Notes: generated from the letters alone by a model not told the origin. A stretch of DNA of 64,000 nt from Acanthococcus lagerstroemiae (GCA_031841125.1 CM063111.1:57411535-57475534), one strand, 5' to 3'; counted from the first letter of the stretch, positions 33,711-44,639 are shown. Made by a program: numbers and translations.

Positions 33711-33819
33711 ACATACACGACAGCTTATCTTAATTAACATACTAGAGAGCTTCATTAACGTTAAGGGGTTTGGTTCCTCAAGGGTAAACCAGATATTCTA
33801 AAGGGGGTCTGCTGTACTT

Positions 33820-34103
33820 TAAACCAGGGTGTCTACCGGATCCAAATTTTCCAATTCCTTGACCTTTTCTCACTTTCTTCATAACCGTTTTACACACATA
33901 CAAATATAATCTTATTCATAGAACCTTACCAAGGTAGAGGGAGGGGGCTCACAATAAATGGAAACACTAAAAAATACTATAAAAAAGGATAATATGTAAT
34001 TATCTGAAAATATTTACGTTCCTTTAAATTTACTTGTAATTTTAAAAAAATTCGTGATAGTAATTTTTCCTTGACTTCCTTGACCGGTAGACATCCTGTA
34101 AAC
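33820..34103. mobile_element. 274-bp TIR element with 5-bp TSD
   Basis: The left end cagggtgtctaccgg (33,825-33,839) and the right end ccggtagacatcctg (34,084-34,098) are inverted repeats with one mismatch, continued inward by ttgacc/ttccttgac blocks. Flanking taaac occurs at 33,820-33,824 and 34,099-34,103, a 5-bp target duplication. No coding capacity. CAGGGTGTCTACC ends are common in arthropod non-autonomous DNA transposons; I do not assign the superfamily. Confidence 0.8.
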
Positions 34104-35399
34104 CTTATCGGTAGACACGCTATATGATACATCTGGTATACAACAAAATATAGCGAGAAACCCTAATTTTGGGCATTATATTGCTTCTAGAGCCTTGCGG
34201 GATGAAGTATTACACAGATTGCTGAACATTTTTGGTATTTTTATCAGTATAGTAACCAGATAACTGTACTAATTTTCAGTCGTTCGTCCAATTTTTTTCA
34301 GTTTTAGTAAAAATTTGTGAATTACTATTTCTCAAACGAAAAATGGTCTCTCCAAATTTTAATACGGAATTAAGAAGTCACTTAGATATAATTTGTGAAA
34401 AACATGGCAAATCCAAATACAGGTATATTAGAAACAATGAGTTCGAAATTAAAAAGTTTTCCAAAACTAAGAAAATGAAATAAAAGAATTTGAACAATAA
34501 AATGTGATATTGAATATTTAGTTCTTTAGAACCAAGTATGTATATGACGTTTATGCTCTTTGCCAAACAGGTTCACAGGTATAACACAAGGATACACCAA
34601 AATCACAGGAGAGAGACATTTTTATCGAAAATGCTCCCGTAAAGTACTTACACTGCTATGTACTTACGCATACATGGTTTGTTTCGCAACACGAGGTCAT
34701 GATATTATTGAGACATCAACACTTACCTGGAACAAATAAAAACATCGTACGTTAGAACATTGAAAGTGTGTTTCAGATACTCAAATGTTCACCGAAATAG
34801 TCTAAGGCCGCAGCTGGTCGAACTGACCTCGAATGGCTCACTACAAAGAGAAGAAAAGATAGAGAACAGTGGCGAATTTCGGGAAAATCGCACTAGAAAT
34901 TTATCTGGTGGTGGAGCAGGGGTCCTCAAAGATTGCCCCTGGTCACATTCCACCAAAATCACACTTCTGCGCTAATCCATCTATTGGTGACCACTGTTAC
35001 AGACCTTATCAGTAGGACTTAGAAATCGATGCTACCAAGATGTGCTCGTCACGGAACGAGCATTAAACGCCATAATTTATAGTCGACCAGGAGAAGATCG
35101 TCTGATGTAGGAACTGCCTACATAAAAACACAGTGAACAACAGTATTTGTTATGACGTAGACCACGAGTATGGAGTGCGTTCAGATGTTCACATTTAATA
35201 CTTTCAGGGACTACAGAGAATCGTCCATTCTCAAACGGGTATTAAGAAAGATAATCATCATTCAAATTACAATACTTGTTTGAAGTTACCAAGTACGACA
35301 ACGAATTCGATTCGATTAACCGTATCTCCACAGTCCAACATTTAGTCGACGAGAAATTATTTCTCTTAAAACTGATGCAGAGCATAGACATATACAGGG
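34104..35399. other. Unassigned DNA
   Basis: No gene recognised. The first ~30 bases (cggtagacacgctat) resemble a broken end of the preceding element. Confidence 0.35.
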
Positions 35400-35665
35400 G
35401 GTGGCATCCCCTGTACCTTAATCTCTCGTTTCACAAGAAATACCCTACCCTGGGAGGGGGCTTCTCGGAGGAGGTGGGAGCTCCTGGAGAGGGTGGACGG
35501 CCACGGTGAGGAAGGGCGTTGTGGTGAGCGACGAGGAGCATGATGGGGGGGGGGACTGTGATGGCGGATGATAGCTGTGGTGGGAATTGGCAGAGGATAG
35601 CCCACTCCAGGGGGGGGGGTCCTTGGTGGAGGAGAGAGCTCCTGGATGGTGTAGCGCCATGTTGT
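35400..35665. repeat. G/GA-rich low-complexity tract
   Basis: The plus strand is dominated by ggagg, ggtgg and poly-G runs. Long frames on both strands here come from composition and I do not treat them as genes. Confidence 0.45.
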
Positions 35666-35730
35666 TTTCATACAATTTCCATGGACATTTTTTTATGTAG
35701 GGTAAGATACACTTATGTTACTATGATGTC

Positions 35731-35880
35731 CAGAGCCGTATTTACATATAGACCACATAGGCACGTGCCTAGGATGCTAGATTATGGGGGATACTGCAGG
35801 CCGGCACGAGCGAAGCGAGTGACGGGAGGGGAAGGGGTCGGCCTCGAGGCGGCCAGGGGAAAACGCCCCCTAGTAAAGTT
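35731..35880. mobile_element. Possible hAT-like left end
   Basis: cagagccgtatttacatatag at the left resembles the CAGRGCCGTA ends of non-autonomous hAT-like elements, followed by the palindrome gcacgtgc. No right-end inverted partner is seen before the satellite begins at about 35,883, so it is truncated or the call is wrong. Confidence 0.35.
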
Positions 35881-35882
35881 CT

Positions 35883-36180
35883 AAAATAAAGTTCCATGGA
35901 AATGTCAACGCAGACTGCAGTCGCGCAGCAACAACACAACTGCAGACTGAATGTCAATCACTGGATTCGTGTCGGGGGAGCGTTAGGTTTTTCGTTAGGT
36001 ATTTCGTTACGGTTTGCTCAAGTGTACCAGTAAAAGCATATAAAATGCTAAAATGAAGAGCTAAATCATACGGACTGGCTTCGTGTCGGGGGGCATGGAA
36101 ATTTCTATCAACAAAGCAGCTGCAGACTGCAGTTGCGCAGCAACAACACGGCTGCAGATTGTAAATGTCAACCACTGAAT
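35883..36180 (+). repeat. Satellite-like repeat, locus 1
   Basis: Blocks occur in the order: cagactgcagtcgcgcagcaacaac, ctgcagattgtaaatgtcaa, ttcgtgtcggggg, gcgttaggtttttcgtta, gctcaagtgtaccag and aaaagcatataaaatgctaaa. The same blocks form the array at 44,640-45,180 and, inverted, 41,445-41,830. The monomer is about 130-170 bp with variable deletions. Confidence 0.75.
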
Positions 36181-36309
36181 ACCAAAAAACAGTGTTACCT
36201 TCGAGACAAAATTACGCGGCTAGCATTATTCTGAGAGGGGGAGGGGAAATAAGTAGGGTAGAGGAAACCACATATTTAGGACAAAGAATAGCTTTCCAAG
36301 ATAGGCTGG

Positions 36310-36550
36310 CAGGGACGTACCGATAGGGGGCACCCCCCCGTAGGAATTTTTCACTCAGCAGTTGGGAAAATTTACTATTCACCATTTCGATCAGGCGTCA
36401 GGCGAGCTAGAAAAATCCAACAGGTCAAAAGTTTTTTAAATATTTTTTTGCTTTGATATTTAGGAATTCTGAGTTGAGTCAGTTGGGACTTTCACAATTT
36501 TTACCCCCCCCCCCCTCCCCCACAAGGAAGAACTCTTTGGTACATCCCTG
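36310..36550. mobile_element. hAT-like TIR element, 241 bp
   Basis: The ends cagggacgtacc (36,310-36,321) and ggtacatccctg (36,539-36,550) are inverted repeats with one mismatch. The flanks taggctgg and taaggctgg are near-identical, fitting an 8-bp hAT target duplication with a one-base indel. It contains poly-C runs. A fragment of the family ends at 7,726. Confidence 0.65.
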
Positions 36551-36711
36551 TAAGGCTGGGCAGGGAGATCTCCAGTAGTAAAAGCTTGGAATAGCTTTTG
36601 GGCAATGAAAGCTTTTTACAAATCACACCTTCCAATAAAGCTAAAAGCAACTGTCCTCAAAACATGTACCTTCCCAATTCTAGCATGCAGGGCGCAAACT
36701 TGAGCCTCAAC

Positions 36712-36991
36712 CAGGGGCGAAATTACAGGTGGTATGGAATTGACACCCCCCCCCCTCCTCAATAATTTGGTAGTCGGCAAATTTTGAAACTGTTCAATTG
36801 AATTTTTCACTTTTTATGAATGTTTTATTGTTTGCTTTTTTTTTCAATCAAAAAATATTTCGATTAAAAAATCGGCAAATTCTTTATTTTTCAAAAATTT
36901 TGTCGGAAAATTTTTAGTTAAAAAAAAATATTTGTCGGCAAATTTTTCTTCTCCGCCTCCCCAAACTGAATGAAGTCAAATTTCGTTTCTG
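36712..36991. mobile_element. Non-autonomous TIR-like element, copy 1
   Basis: The left end caggggcgaaatta and the right end tttcgtttctg are imperfect inverted repeats. It shares poly-C, aataatttgg, atcggcaaatttt and tttgtcggcaaattttc with the copy at 38,240-38,483. cggcaaattt recurs three or more times inside each copy. No TSD seen. Confidence 0.6.
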
Positions 36992-37951
36992 AAAATGAAG
37001 TACCCTGGATTTCTGTCAGAGACTAGTCAGTCAAAAGCTGGAGGTTTCAAGCTGAATCAAACGTTATCTGAAAGGTTGAAATAAAGCTGAAATGTGAAAT
37101 ATTGAAAATCTGAAAATCGGTAGCAAACGTTGAATATCGAATTTCAATGACTCTTCTGTTTTTACTAGACTCCCTGTTCGACGTAGAGCAGGGGCGGGTA
37201 TAGGAGGGGCTAAGGGTGGCTAAGCTCTCCCCCTCCACAGTTTCAAAATTAGCCCCAAATTAATTTTTTTAAATTAATCTTAATACAGTAAGACTTTTTC
37301 CTTTTTTTTTCTTACAAAGAAAGTATCACAGACAGAGAAAAAATTTCTTTTTCATAGTTCTTTTTTTTGGGGGGGGGGGAGACTATGACTTTTGGATTTT
37401 TAGAAAGTTATTTCAAGCGCTATAGCTTCAGCCCCCCTTCCCCTCCAAAGTTTTGCTCTATTTCCGCCCCTGCCTAGAGTTTATTAAAATCTAAAAATTG
37501 AAAGCAAAAGACTTATTTTCCAATGTCACAAGCTGAGTCCGATAGCAAATGTTCTATTGTTTAATTTACGGGCTTTGGTCCTGGTGAATATTTGAGCTTA
37601 GAAAGCATTCCTAGTCGTATGCGATCACTCTTGTTGAGAAACGTTATTTGTGGTGCCACAATGGCGTTTAACTTTTAATTCTGGTGCCTCAATGACCGGT
37701 ATTATAACTAGGAGGGAAATTTAGTCTGGAACAAAAGTCAAAACTCCGTGTGTTTTTCCCATAAGAATGAAAGAGAGCACGTGGCACGGATTCCCTTAAT
37801 CCGATCGACCTGAAATTTTGTAGGTTTTTTATTTATTTATTGATTTCATTGAAACCAATTATTTAGGAGACGAATCATAGAAAATTCAGAAAAAAAAGAA
37901 ATCACCAAGAGTAAATAACGACCATCTTAATGTGTAGAAGAAGTTGTGTGT
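36992..37951. other. Unassigned DNA
   Basis: No gene recognised. Poly-G at about 37,368-37,379. ctccccctcc and ccctgcctagag pieces look like fragments of TIR elements. Confidence 0.35.
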
Positions 37952-38139
37952 GTTCCTCTCAGTGGCGTATTCAAGGAGGGGGTTTCCCGGTTCAACCCCC
38001 TCCCCCATTGCCAAGAAACACTCTACAAAAATAATAAAAATATACTCATTCAACACTTTATTTTTTATTTTTTAAGGAATACCCTAAAAATCAAAGGTTC
38101 CCCCCATGATTTCATCCTAGATACGCTACTGGTTCCTCT
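37952..38139. mobile_element. hAT-type MITE, 172 bp, perfect 8-bp TSD
   Basis: The TIRs cagtggcgtat (37,960-37,970) and atacgctactg (38,121-38,131) match with one mismatch. The flanks gttcctct at 37,952-37,959 and 38,132-38,139 are identical: an 8-bp target duplication, diagnostic of hAT transposition, with CAG-starting TIRs. The interior is AT-rich and non-coding, so it was moved by a transposase made elsewhere. Confidence 0.9.
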
Positions 38140-38239
38140 CCAGTATTCCTAACATCCTTCCACATTACCCTCCCAGACTAGGGTATGCTCATGTGGGCAA
38201 ATGTGACTGCTTGGAGGATGAGGTTCCAATCTGCGTTTC

Positions 38240-38483
38240 TAAGGATGAAACTATAGGGGTGTGGTGGTGAAACGCCCCCAATAATTTGGCAATCGGCAAA
38301 TTTTGAATTTTTCATTTTTTAAGAACGTGTTTTTTTTTCTCTCTTCTACATATTAAAAATCGGCAAATTTTCAAATATTTAAAAAATTTTGTTGCCGAAT
38401 TTTCAGTTTTTAAAACACATTTGTCGGCAAATTTTCTATCTCCACCCCCCCCCCCCCAACTGAAAGTCAAGTTTCGTCTCTGA
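38240..38483. mobile_element. Non-autonomous TIR-like element, copy 2
   Basis: Partner of 36,712-36,991 in the same orientation. The ends taaggatgaaact and agtttcgtctctga are imperfect inverted repeats, and the internal cggcaaatttt words and a poly-C run of about 14 are shared. Confidence 0.6.
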
Positions 38484-38559
38484 CCACAACAATAACGCAA
38501 CTAAATAAAATCTGCAGAACAACTGACCATGGAACATAGTCGGGAACGAAACTTAGACA

Positions 38560-38940
38560 GAATAAAAGTACAATAACAAGAAACTAACGGGAACAAAAAA
38601 CTTGAAATGTACGATAAAGAGACTCAAAATGAAGTATGCTGGACATATACAAAGAAACGAAGAGGATAGATGGGAAAGGAGGGTTTTAGAATGGACGCCA
38701 TATGGAGAAAAGAAGTGCAGAGGGAGACCTAGAAGGAGATGGGGGGATGTGATAATAGGGCATTGCGGAGTAGCTTGGCGGAGGGATGCAAGGGTTCGCT
38801 GCAGGTTGGCTAGGGTGGTAAAGGCTTATGCCCAAAGATGGGCGAAGAGGGACTAAAGTTTGTATTAAAGCTGTTTAGCTGTTTAAGTTTGTATATAAAG
38901 ATTGTCTGAGTTTCCCTCGATTAAAGCTACTTTCATTTCA
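38560..38940 (+). pseudogene. LINE ORF2 C-terminal fragment with 3'UTR
   Basis: An open frame of about 84 codons ends at 38,856. It reads KRLKMKYAGHIQRNEEDRWE, RRVLEWTPYGEKKCRGRPRR and VVKAYAQRWAKRD, the terminal GH-RR ... RGRP-RW domain found after the RT in RTE-like LINEs. The 3'UTR runs to about 38,940 and contains two attaaagct words. The RT itself is absent, so it is a strong 5' truncation. Confidence 0.75.
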
Positions 38941-41344
38941 TTATGATTCTTTTTTGTACTAAAAAAACCTTCTGACGCCACTGGTTCAGGCGAGCGCCTT
39001 TTCTCACTGGCTGATATTAGGAATCTCGAGAGTCAAAATTCAAAAGATAGTCTGTAACCTGTGTATCTAAAGTCTACATATCTTTATGTCCCATTAGTCA
39101 TGTGTCATACCAATTTGGTCTTCATGTGTGATCTTATGTTCTTAGATCTTTCTGGCTGGTGGTTTTATGTTTCATGTCTGTATATGTTTTATTCAGTTCT
39201 TCGCGAATAAGAATAAGACATAATGATCAGAATAGGTAGGGTATTCGCTACGCAACAAATCGCAAGTCAAATTCTACTTTTCCCACGTTTCAATTCGGAT
39301 AATCCGTCATTTGCTGCGACTCCGCAGTAAGGCAGTAACAGTAAACCAGTTTTCGAAACCGCAGAAGCGCTTCTCGAACCGAACCAATGAAAATCGTCGA
39401 AAAGCCCCAGCGGTCGCCGGGTCAAACCTTGCCAAATCGTCTACAAAACACGAAAACTGCGTTTGCACTTATAAGGAAGTAACTCCATGACATCTTTACA
39501 ATGTATTCCATCTAGCGTTTCGTTCATCATCGATTAAATTTAGTTTTGGGTCGTATTTCTCGTGTCCCATTCTGTCTCCTCTACTTCGATTGACACGAAC
39601 GATAAGCGCGAATGCTAATTCGCTTTTATGATAATTTCGAATAATTTTTTTTTCCTGCATCCTCTCTTTCTAGATGATATGTTCTCATTTCCAAATCACT
39701 CTATCTAACAGAAAAAAAGAAAAAAATAACTTCGCCAATAAAAAATACCGTATGCTATTATTTTCGATGACGGAATCGTTAAATCTGGACCGAAAACGTA
39801 GTTACCTTCTAGAGTGTTCAAGTGGTTATTACCTGAATCGTATAAACCATCGCAGGGAGTTCCGCCTTGTGTATATCCAAAAATGGACGCAGTACCGATG
39901 CGTGTAGGTGATAGGAAAACCTACGCTAGCACATTTCAAGTTCAGAGACCTTTTTTTTTTTTTTTTTGCTTTGCTGAATTAAACTCAACAATTAATTCAA
40001 ACTGGTATATATCTCCGTATTATATACGTTCATATAGGCAACTAAATTATATTACAGGCCACGGGCGCCGTGTGGCGCGTGTAATTAAAGGTGACCACCG
40101 TCCATCGTCTCGAATTATCACCTTAAAACGTTGCGTCTAATTAACGCCTTATTTTTCTCGATTTCAAATTACATACACGTCCGAGCTATCCAGCCGCATA
40201 ATGGGCAACGGGTAAACCATAGACTGTTTACCAACTTTCATCGATGGCTCATATTTCACGAATTCGTTATAATAATTATTATTTACATCTACGAACGGTA
40301 CGGGCTGTACAACCTGTCGAACATGTCGAGGTCCGCGTGCTTTTTCTTGTTACCATTATTAACACGTGAAAAAGTGTTCGCACCCAGCACGCCGGTCATC
40401 CTCGCCGCATCCTCGTCTCCCCCGAATCCTCTCTCGAAAGCATTAATGATAATAAATGATATTTTTTTCTTCCTTATCATTATTATCATTATAATTTTCG
40501 GATCTTCGTGCTCGGAATATATGATTTATATGCCCCGGTATTAACATCGCGACCAAATGCCGAATCAACGTCCAGATCATTTCTGGCTCCCCCCCCCCCC
40601 CATCTGTATTTCGTCTCCGCGCGTTCTTTCTGTCGTCGTGTACTTATACCGTTATTACGAAATCATTTTAACCTTGCGCCGTTTATTAAAAAATAATCGG
40701 TGACAGTTAAAAAGAGGACTTTAGTGTTTTCTTTTGTTCGTTACATTTAAATGTTTACCGAATGAAAACTAGTTTTCTTATTGGTCAGCTCTCTCATCTG
40801 TTGTCAAGGTTTCTCCACACTCCATGTATGGAGCTTTGGATGAAAAAAAAAAAAAAAAAAAAAAAAAGATAGAACTGTAACTCCCATCCGGAAGTGACCT
40901 GTCACTTAAAAGTATACGCGACGTACAGTATGTCATCATCAGCGCATTTATAAATATGCATGAAATTTACAGCCACCATTATTCAAACGCTTCAGCCTCT
41001 TTTTCTCCTCTTAATTTTTGTCATTGTTAATAATTTGTCAAACGTCACAATTCGGGTTATTTAATAAAGACAATAAAGCGCTCGCGAGTCGTTTCTACGC
41101 GCCAGGTAAACAACAATAAATATAAGCGCACTATGTGTGGCTCAGCTATGACCAACGTCAAAGTTTCGAGTACCTACATTCTTCAGTTTTGGTCAATTAT
41201 GATCGCTGTGCCGATTACACTGACAATGTGTGCCTCCAGGACTCCCAGACCCATCTCAAACACGTTGATTCGAAGGAACTCCAGTCACATTGTCAGGCTC
41301 GGTCGCTGAGTATGATACGCGGAAACACTCGTCGAACGCTTGTA
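38941..41344. other. CpG-bearing unassigned DNA
   Basis: No repeat relative or protein family recognised over 2.4 kb. It holds T runs at 39,951-39,967, a run of about 24 A at 40,844-40,867 and several overlapping frames (39,814-40,140 and 40,131-40,544 plus strand) with no family signature. It could be host regulatory or exonic DNA. Confidence 0.35.
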
Positions 41345-41444
41345 TAGTTCATGTACAGGCCCGGCTACAGGGGAGAGGGCAGCTAGAGACCTTGGTCCGA
41401 GCCTTTTCAGCGAAAAACAAGTTAAAATAAGGCAAATCAGTCTC

Positions 41445-41830
41445 TTTTTGTAAATAACTTTTTTACATTTTATATGATTTTACTGCTGGGTATACTTTTT
41501 TCTTTTCTTATTTTTGCTCTCAACCCGAGCCCTGGAATCCGCCTTTCGAGCATTACCTCAGAGACGCCGGGGAGGCTGTTAGGGCTGTCTTAGCCCTCTT
41601 CACGTTTTGCCGAAAATCCAACCTAGGTCGAAATGTAGCGTGTTGCTACGTGGGCTCGAACCCAGGACCCGAGCAAAACCGTAACAAAAACCTAACGTTC
41701 CCTTGACACGCTCCCTCGACACGTGTTCAGTGGTTGACATTTTCATGGAAATTTATTTTAGCATTTTATATGTTTTTACTATTGAGTATACGTGAGCGAA
41801 AAACCTAACGACCCCCCGACACGAATTCAT
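41445..41830 (-). repeat. Satellite-like repeat, locus 2, split by a SINE
   Basis: Left part acattttatatgattttactgctgggtatact (about 41,464-41,496) and right part gagcaaaaccgtaacaaaaacctaac ... cgacacgaattca (41,671-41,828) are the reverse complement of the 44,640-45,180 monomer. Removing 41,501-41,670 restores the monomer order (gggtacactt next to gagcaaaacc). Confidence 0.75.
41501..41675 (-). mobile_element. SINE, copy 2, inserted in the satellite
   Basis: It aligns with 52,764-52,983 on the same strand: ttgctctcaacccgagccctgga, cgaggaggctgt-like blocks, ttagccctcttc, cctaggtcgaaatgtagcg. On the minus strand a good B-box, gggttcgagccc, is present, but the A-box half is missing, so this copy is truncated at its tRNA end. 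Confidence 0.75.
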
Positions 41831-42365
41831 TTTTAGACCTGCCTTTTTAATGGCTGCTTCGGATTCTGAGGCCATTTCCTGGAGGGAATTTAGATCTTGT
41901 GCAAATAGCGCAACATTATCTGCAAAACGTATTTTACTGAGGTATTTTCCATCTATTTTGATGCCTCTGTTCTCCCATCTCATTTCCCAAAACATTTCTT
42001 CTATAATACTATACCGAACAGATTCGAAGACAGCGGGTCTCCTTGTTTGAAACCCCTTTTAAATTCGAACTTTGGCCTAATTTTATCCAATTTGATATGC
42101 GCATTTGCCCCCAAATACATTTCTTTCATAATGTTAATAAATTTTTGTGGGATGCCTTGCCGTGCAAGGCCCTTCATAAGAAGGATAAAGTGATCGTATC
42201 AATAAGGTCCACTAATAATACGAGCAAGTTTAAGTTATACTTGTTAGTTTTTTCTATCAGCGCTGGTTAATTATAAACATGTTATCCGTTGTCGAATGGT
42301 TTTTTCTGAATCCTGCCTGTTCTACACTTTGCGCCATATCTAGCCAGTTACACATTCTGTTTTTT
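41814..42365 (-). pseudogene. LINE reverse transcriptase fragment
   Basis: On the minus strand, in order: VEQAGFRKNHSTTDNMFIIN (about 42,330-42,270), LVDLIDTIT (degraded motif A), KGLARQGIPQKFINIMKEMY, GFKQGDPLSSNLF (motif B, near 42,030) and RFADNVALFAQDLNSLQEM (near 41,930-41,875), where the usual FADD is FADN. It ends abruptly at the satellite. Frameshifts join the blocks. The family is close to the other RTE/Jockey-like LINEs here. Confidence 0.8.
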
Positions 42366-42488
42366 AGAGTTGTAGAAGAAAAAAAACAACTTTGCATATG
42401 TTTAGTTCAAACCAGTCTCTCAGAAGGAGAAAAAGTTATATTTGGCAATAAAGTGAGGTTGTATCGAAAATAGATTTGATTTCGAATT
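42366..42488. other. Unassigned spacer
   Basis: Nothing recognised between the LINE fragment and the inverted-repeat element. Confidence 0.4.
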
Positions 42489-43097
42489 TGTTGCAGTTTC
42501 TATAAAAAGGGATAGTAAATTTGTTGATCCGACGAATTTTGAGTTACGGACAGTACGTAATAGAGGAATGAATGCCCATTCCAACGAGCTATCGGCGAGA
42601 TTTGTAGCGTTTTTTGTTCCGGAGATACAAGTGGTCAAAGATGAGTGTAACAAGAACGCGCGAAAACACGTTTTTGGGAAAAACGCGTTCAAAGTTAGAC
42701 ACACCTTTTTCTCCCACTCCGTCAAGCGGCCCTAACTCGCCGCGGCATCACGTTACCAGCCTCGACAAGGGCTTGTTGGAAAGGTAATTTTTCGCTCTTC
42801 TGCGTGGTAACAATTCAGAACATCGGATTTATTCGTGAGTTCTGAAAAACCACAAAGAAGCAAACGCAGACATTCGCATTCTTTTCTCATTCTCTTTCAT
42901 AATTCTCTTTCTCTCTCACCCTCTTCTCATTCATGCGCGTAAATTTTGTCTCTTCCTTATTGCGATGTTTTTTCTGTAGAAATCAACCAAAATCTCAAAA
43001 TTGATTTTTTGACCAAAAAATTTTGTTTTTCTTTTTTCGCGTTTTCTGAGACTTTGATCAATCAACAAAGTTACCCCTTTTTATAGAAACTGCCACA
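42489..43097 (+). mobile_element. 0.6-kb TIR element, copy A
   Basis: The ends gcagtttctataaaaaggg (left) and the reverse complement of it at 43,079-43,097 form TIRs of about 38 bp. The interior contains tccggagatac, acgcgttcaaagttagacac, cactccgtcaagcggccc, gggcttgttggaaa and a pyrimidine tract tctctttctctctc. Copy B at 50,431-51,034 is the same sequence on the opposite strand, roughly 90% identical by eye. Short frames inside are not conserved as frames between copies. Confidence 0.8.
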
Positions 43098-43184
43098 TTT
43101 CGCGACTCAAAATACCCACGGCAAGTACTTGGTGCTCTGGGCTGCAGTATTTTTGCCGTCCTATTTTTTACAATATTTTCAAAC
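43098..43184. other. Unassigned spacer
   Basis: Nothing recognised. Confidence 0.4.
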
Positions 43185-43395
43185 ATTACTTTTTGAGCTT
43201 TACTTTTGAACGTTATTTTAAAAGCGTTATTTTTGAGCGTTACTTCACCATGTCTTTGCTGTGACACATAAACGAAAAAAAAAAAGTTACTTTTTGAGCG
43301 TTACTTTAGAGGATCACCAAAAAGAAAACAGTTGATTGAAAGCTTTGGCACATTAATGAAAAAAGTGTTACTTTTAGAGCGTTACTTCTCCTGAC
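43185..43395. repeat. GCGTTACTTTTTGA interspersed repeat
   Basis: Seven or so variants of gcgttactttttga occur (acattactttttgagc, acttttgaacgttatttt, gcgttatttttgagcgttacttc, gttactttttgagcgttacttt, gttacttttagagcgttacttc), partly in direct succession. Confidence 0.6.
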
Positions 43396-43644
43396 CATAC
43401 CCTAATAAAACTCTGTATGATAAACTCAACTCAATAATAAACTATCGTACGCAGTATTTTTGCATAAATTCAACGGTAAAACAAGGAATTCAAATCTTCT
43501 TACTTCGGGGATAGGCCCAAACTGTCTGTGTGTTTCCCCCTATCCCCTCCCAGTAAAGCATCAGTAACAGTTTTTGTGGCGAAGAAAGACGTAATGGGTT
43601 CATACAGGGTGTCACTTTTGCAAGGACCCCGCTTCCACCTGGGG
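43396..43644. other. Unassigned DNA
   Basis: No gene recognised; C-rich cctatcccctccc near 43,541. Confidence 0.35.
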
Positions 43645-44404
43645 AGTAGGCGACCTACCTTGACAATACGTAGATATGTTTGCATACTCTTACTTTTGAA
43701 GGGGCTAAGTTATTGTCAAATTTTGAAACGTTTTCTACCTTTGACATTTTTTTCTTCTCACAACCGAAGATATCAAAATGGTACCAGTATGTAATAGTAG
43801 AGGGCAGTTGTGGTACCGTTCAACAGGGTGTTCATAAAATTAATTTATATCAGAAAATTTTCACATTTTTTCAATTTCCCGTGAAACTTGCCCTCTTAAG
43901 CTACTGTTTTTTTTTTTATTCACGATGGATTTTACATTAAATTTCCAATATAAAAGGTCATTAGTGATTTTCTTGTATATCTGGATTAGAACTGCTCAAA
44001 ATGGAATTCAAGATATTCCTATTAAGAATTCTTACTTTTTAACACAGACGTACAGACTATTCATATGAAAATAATAATCATCTTCTTCAGCTACTTAACC
44101 ACTTCACAGATTTATATCGCTTATGGGGCTTATTTACCTCCCTCCTGTCATCTATTTACCTCATACTTGAAATTGAGGCCCATGCAATAGGGGGGTGGGG
44201 GTTCTAGTATTTTGTAAAGTTTAATACGCGGGTATACAATAATTGGTTCCAAAGGTCACTAAATTCGTTTTTGGTAACATTTTGGCCATATTCCTCGAAC
44301 TGTGGCACATACCAATGGGAAGGAGGTGCAAGATGACAGCTGTGGTAACCACACAGAAAAAAAATTAAAGATCATGGAAAGTAGTTGAACATGATTTTCA
44401 TAAA
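43645..44404 (+). repeat. Repeat block A followed by block B (direct)
   Basis: Block A (43,645-~44,062) aligns with 54,502-~54,955: gtttgcatac, ttttgaaggggct, agtagagggcagttgtg, caacagggtgttcataaaa, ttcccgtgaaacttgc, ggattagaactgc. Block B (~44,063-44,404) is flanked by imperfect inverted repeats (atgaaaataataatcatcttc... and ...gaacatgattttcat). The same B lies inverted in the second locus. No coding sequence is recognised. Confidence 0.75.
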
Positions 44405-44639
44405 ATCAATTTCACTTAGTACAACATTGTTGATGTATATATTTCGTATTGCCCATAAAACTCGCTTTTTCAATATGCTAAATTTTAATTAGCAGTAAAT
44501 TCTTCTGGCACCCTTTCCCCCACCCCAATATCTCACTTGCTTTACGAATTAACAGTCAGTCAAGTCATTCGGTTAATCAGTCAGTCAACTACCCCCCCCC
44601 CCAAAAAAAAAAAAACATGCCTCCAACAGAGACACGTAG
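44405..44639. other. Unassigned DNA with CAGTCAGTCAAGTCA words
   Basis: aacagtcagtcaagtcattcggttaatcagtcagtcaac precedes a C/A homopolymer pair at 44,591-44,613. Confidence 0.35.

Noticed and set aside
35366..35671. Proline-rich frames of 76-101 codons
   Set aside because: Produced by the G/GA-rich low-complexity tract; no start context or family.
40844..40867. Poly-A run as a retroposed mRNA tail
   Set aside because: No TSD, polyadenylation signal or recognisable coding sequence upstream.
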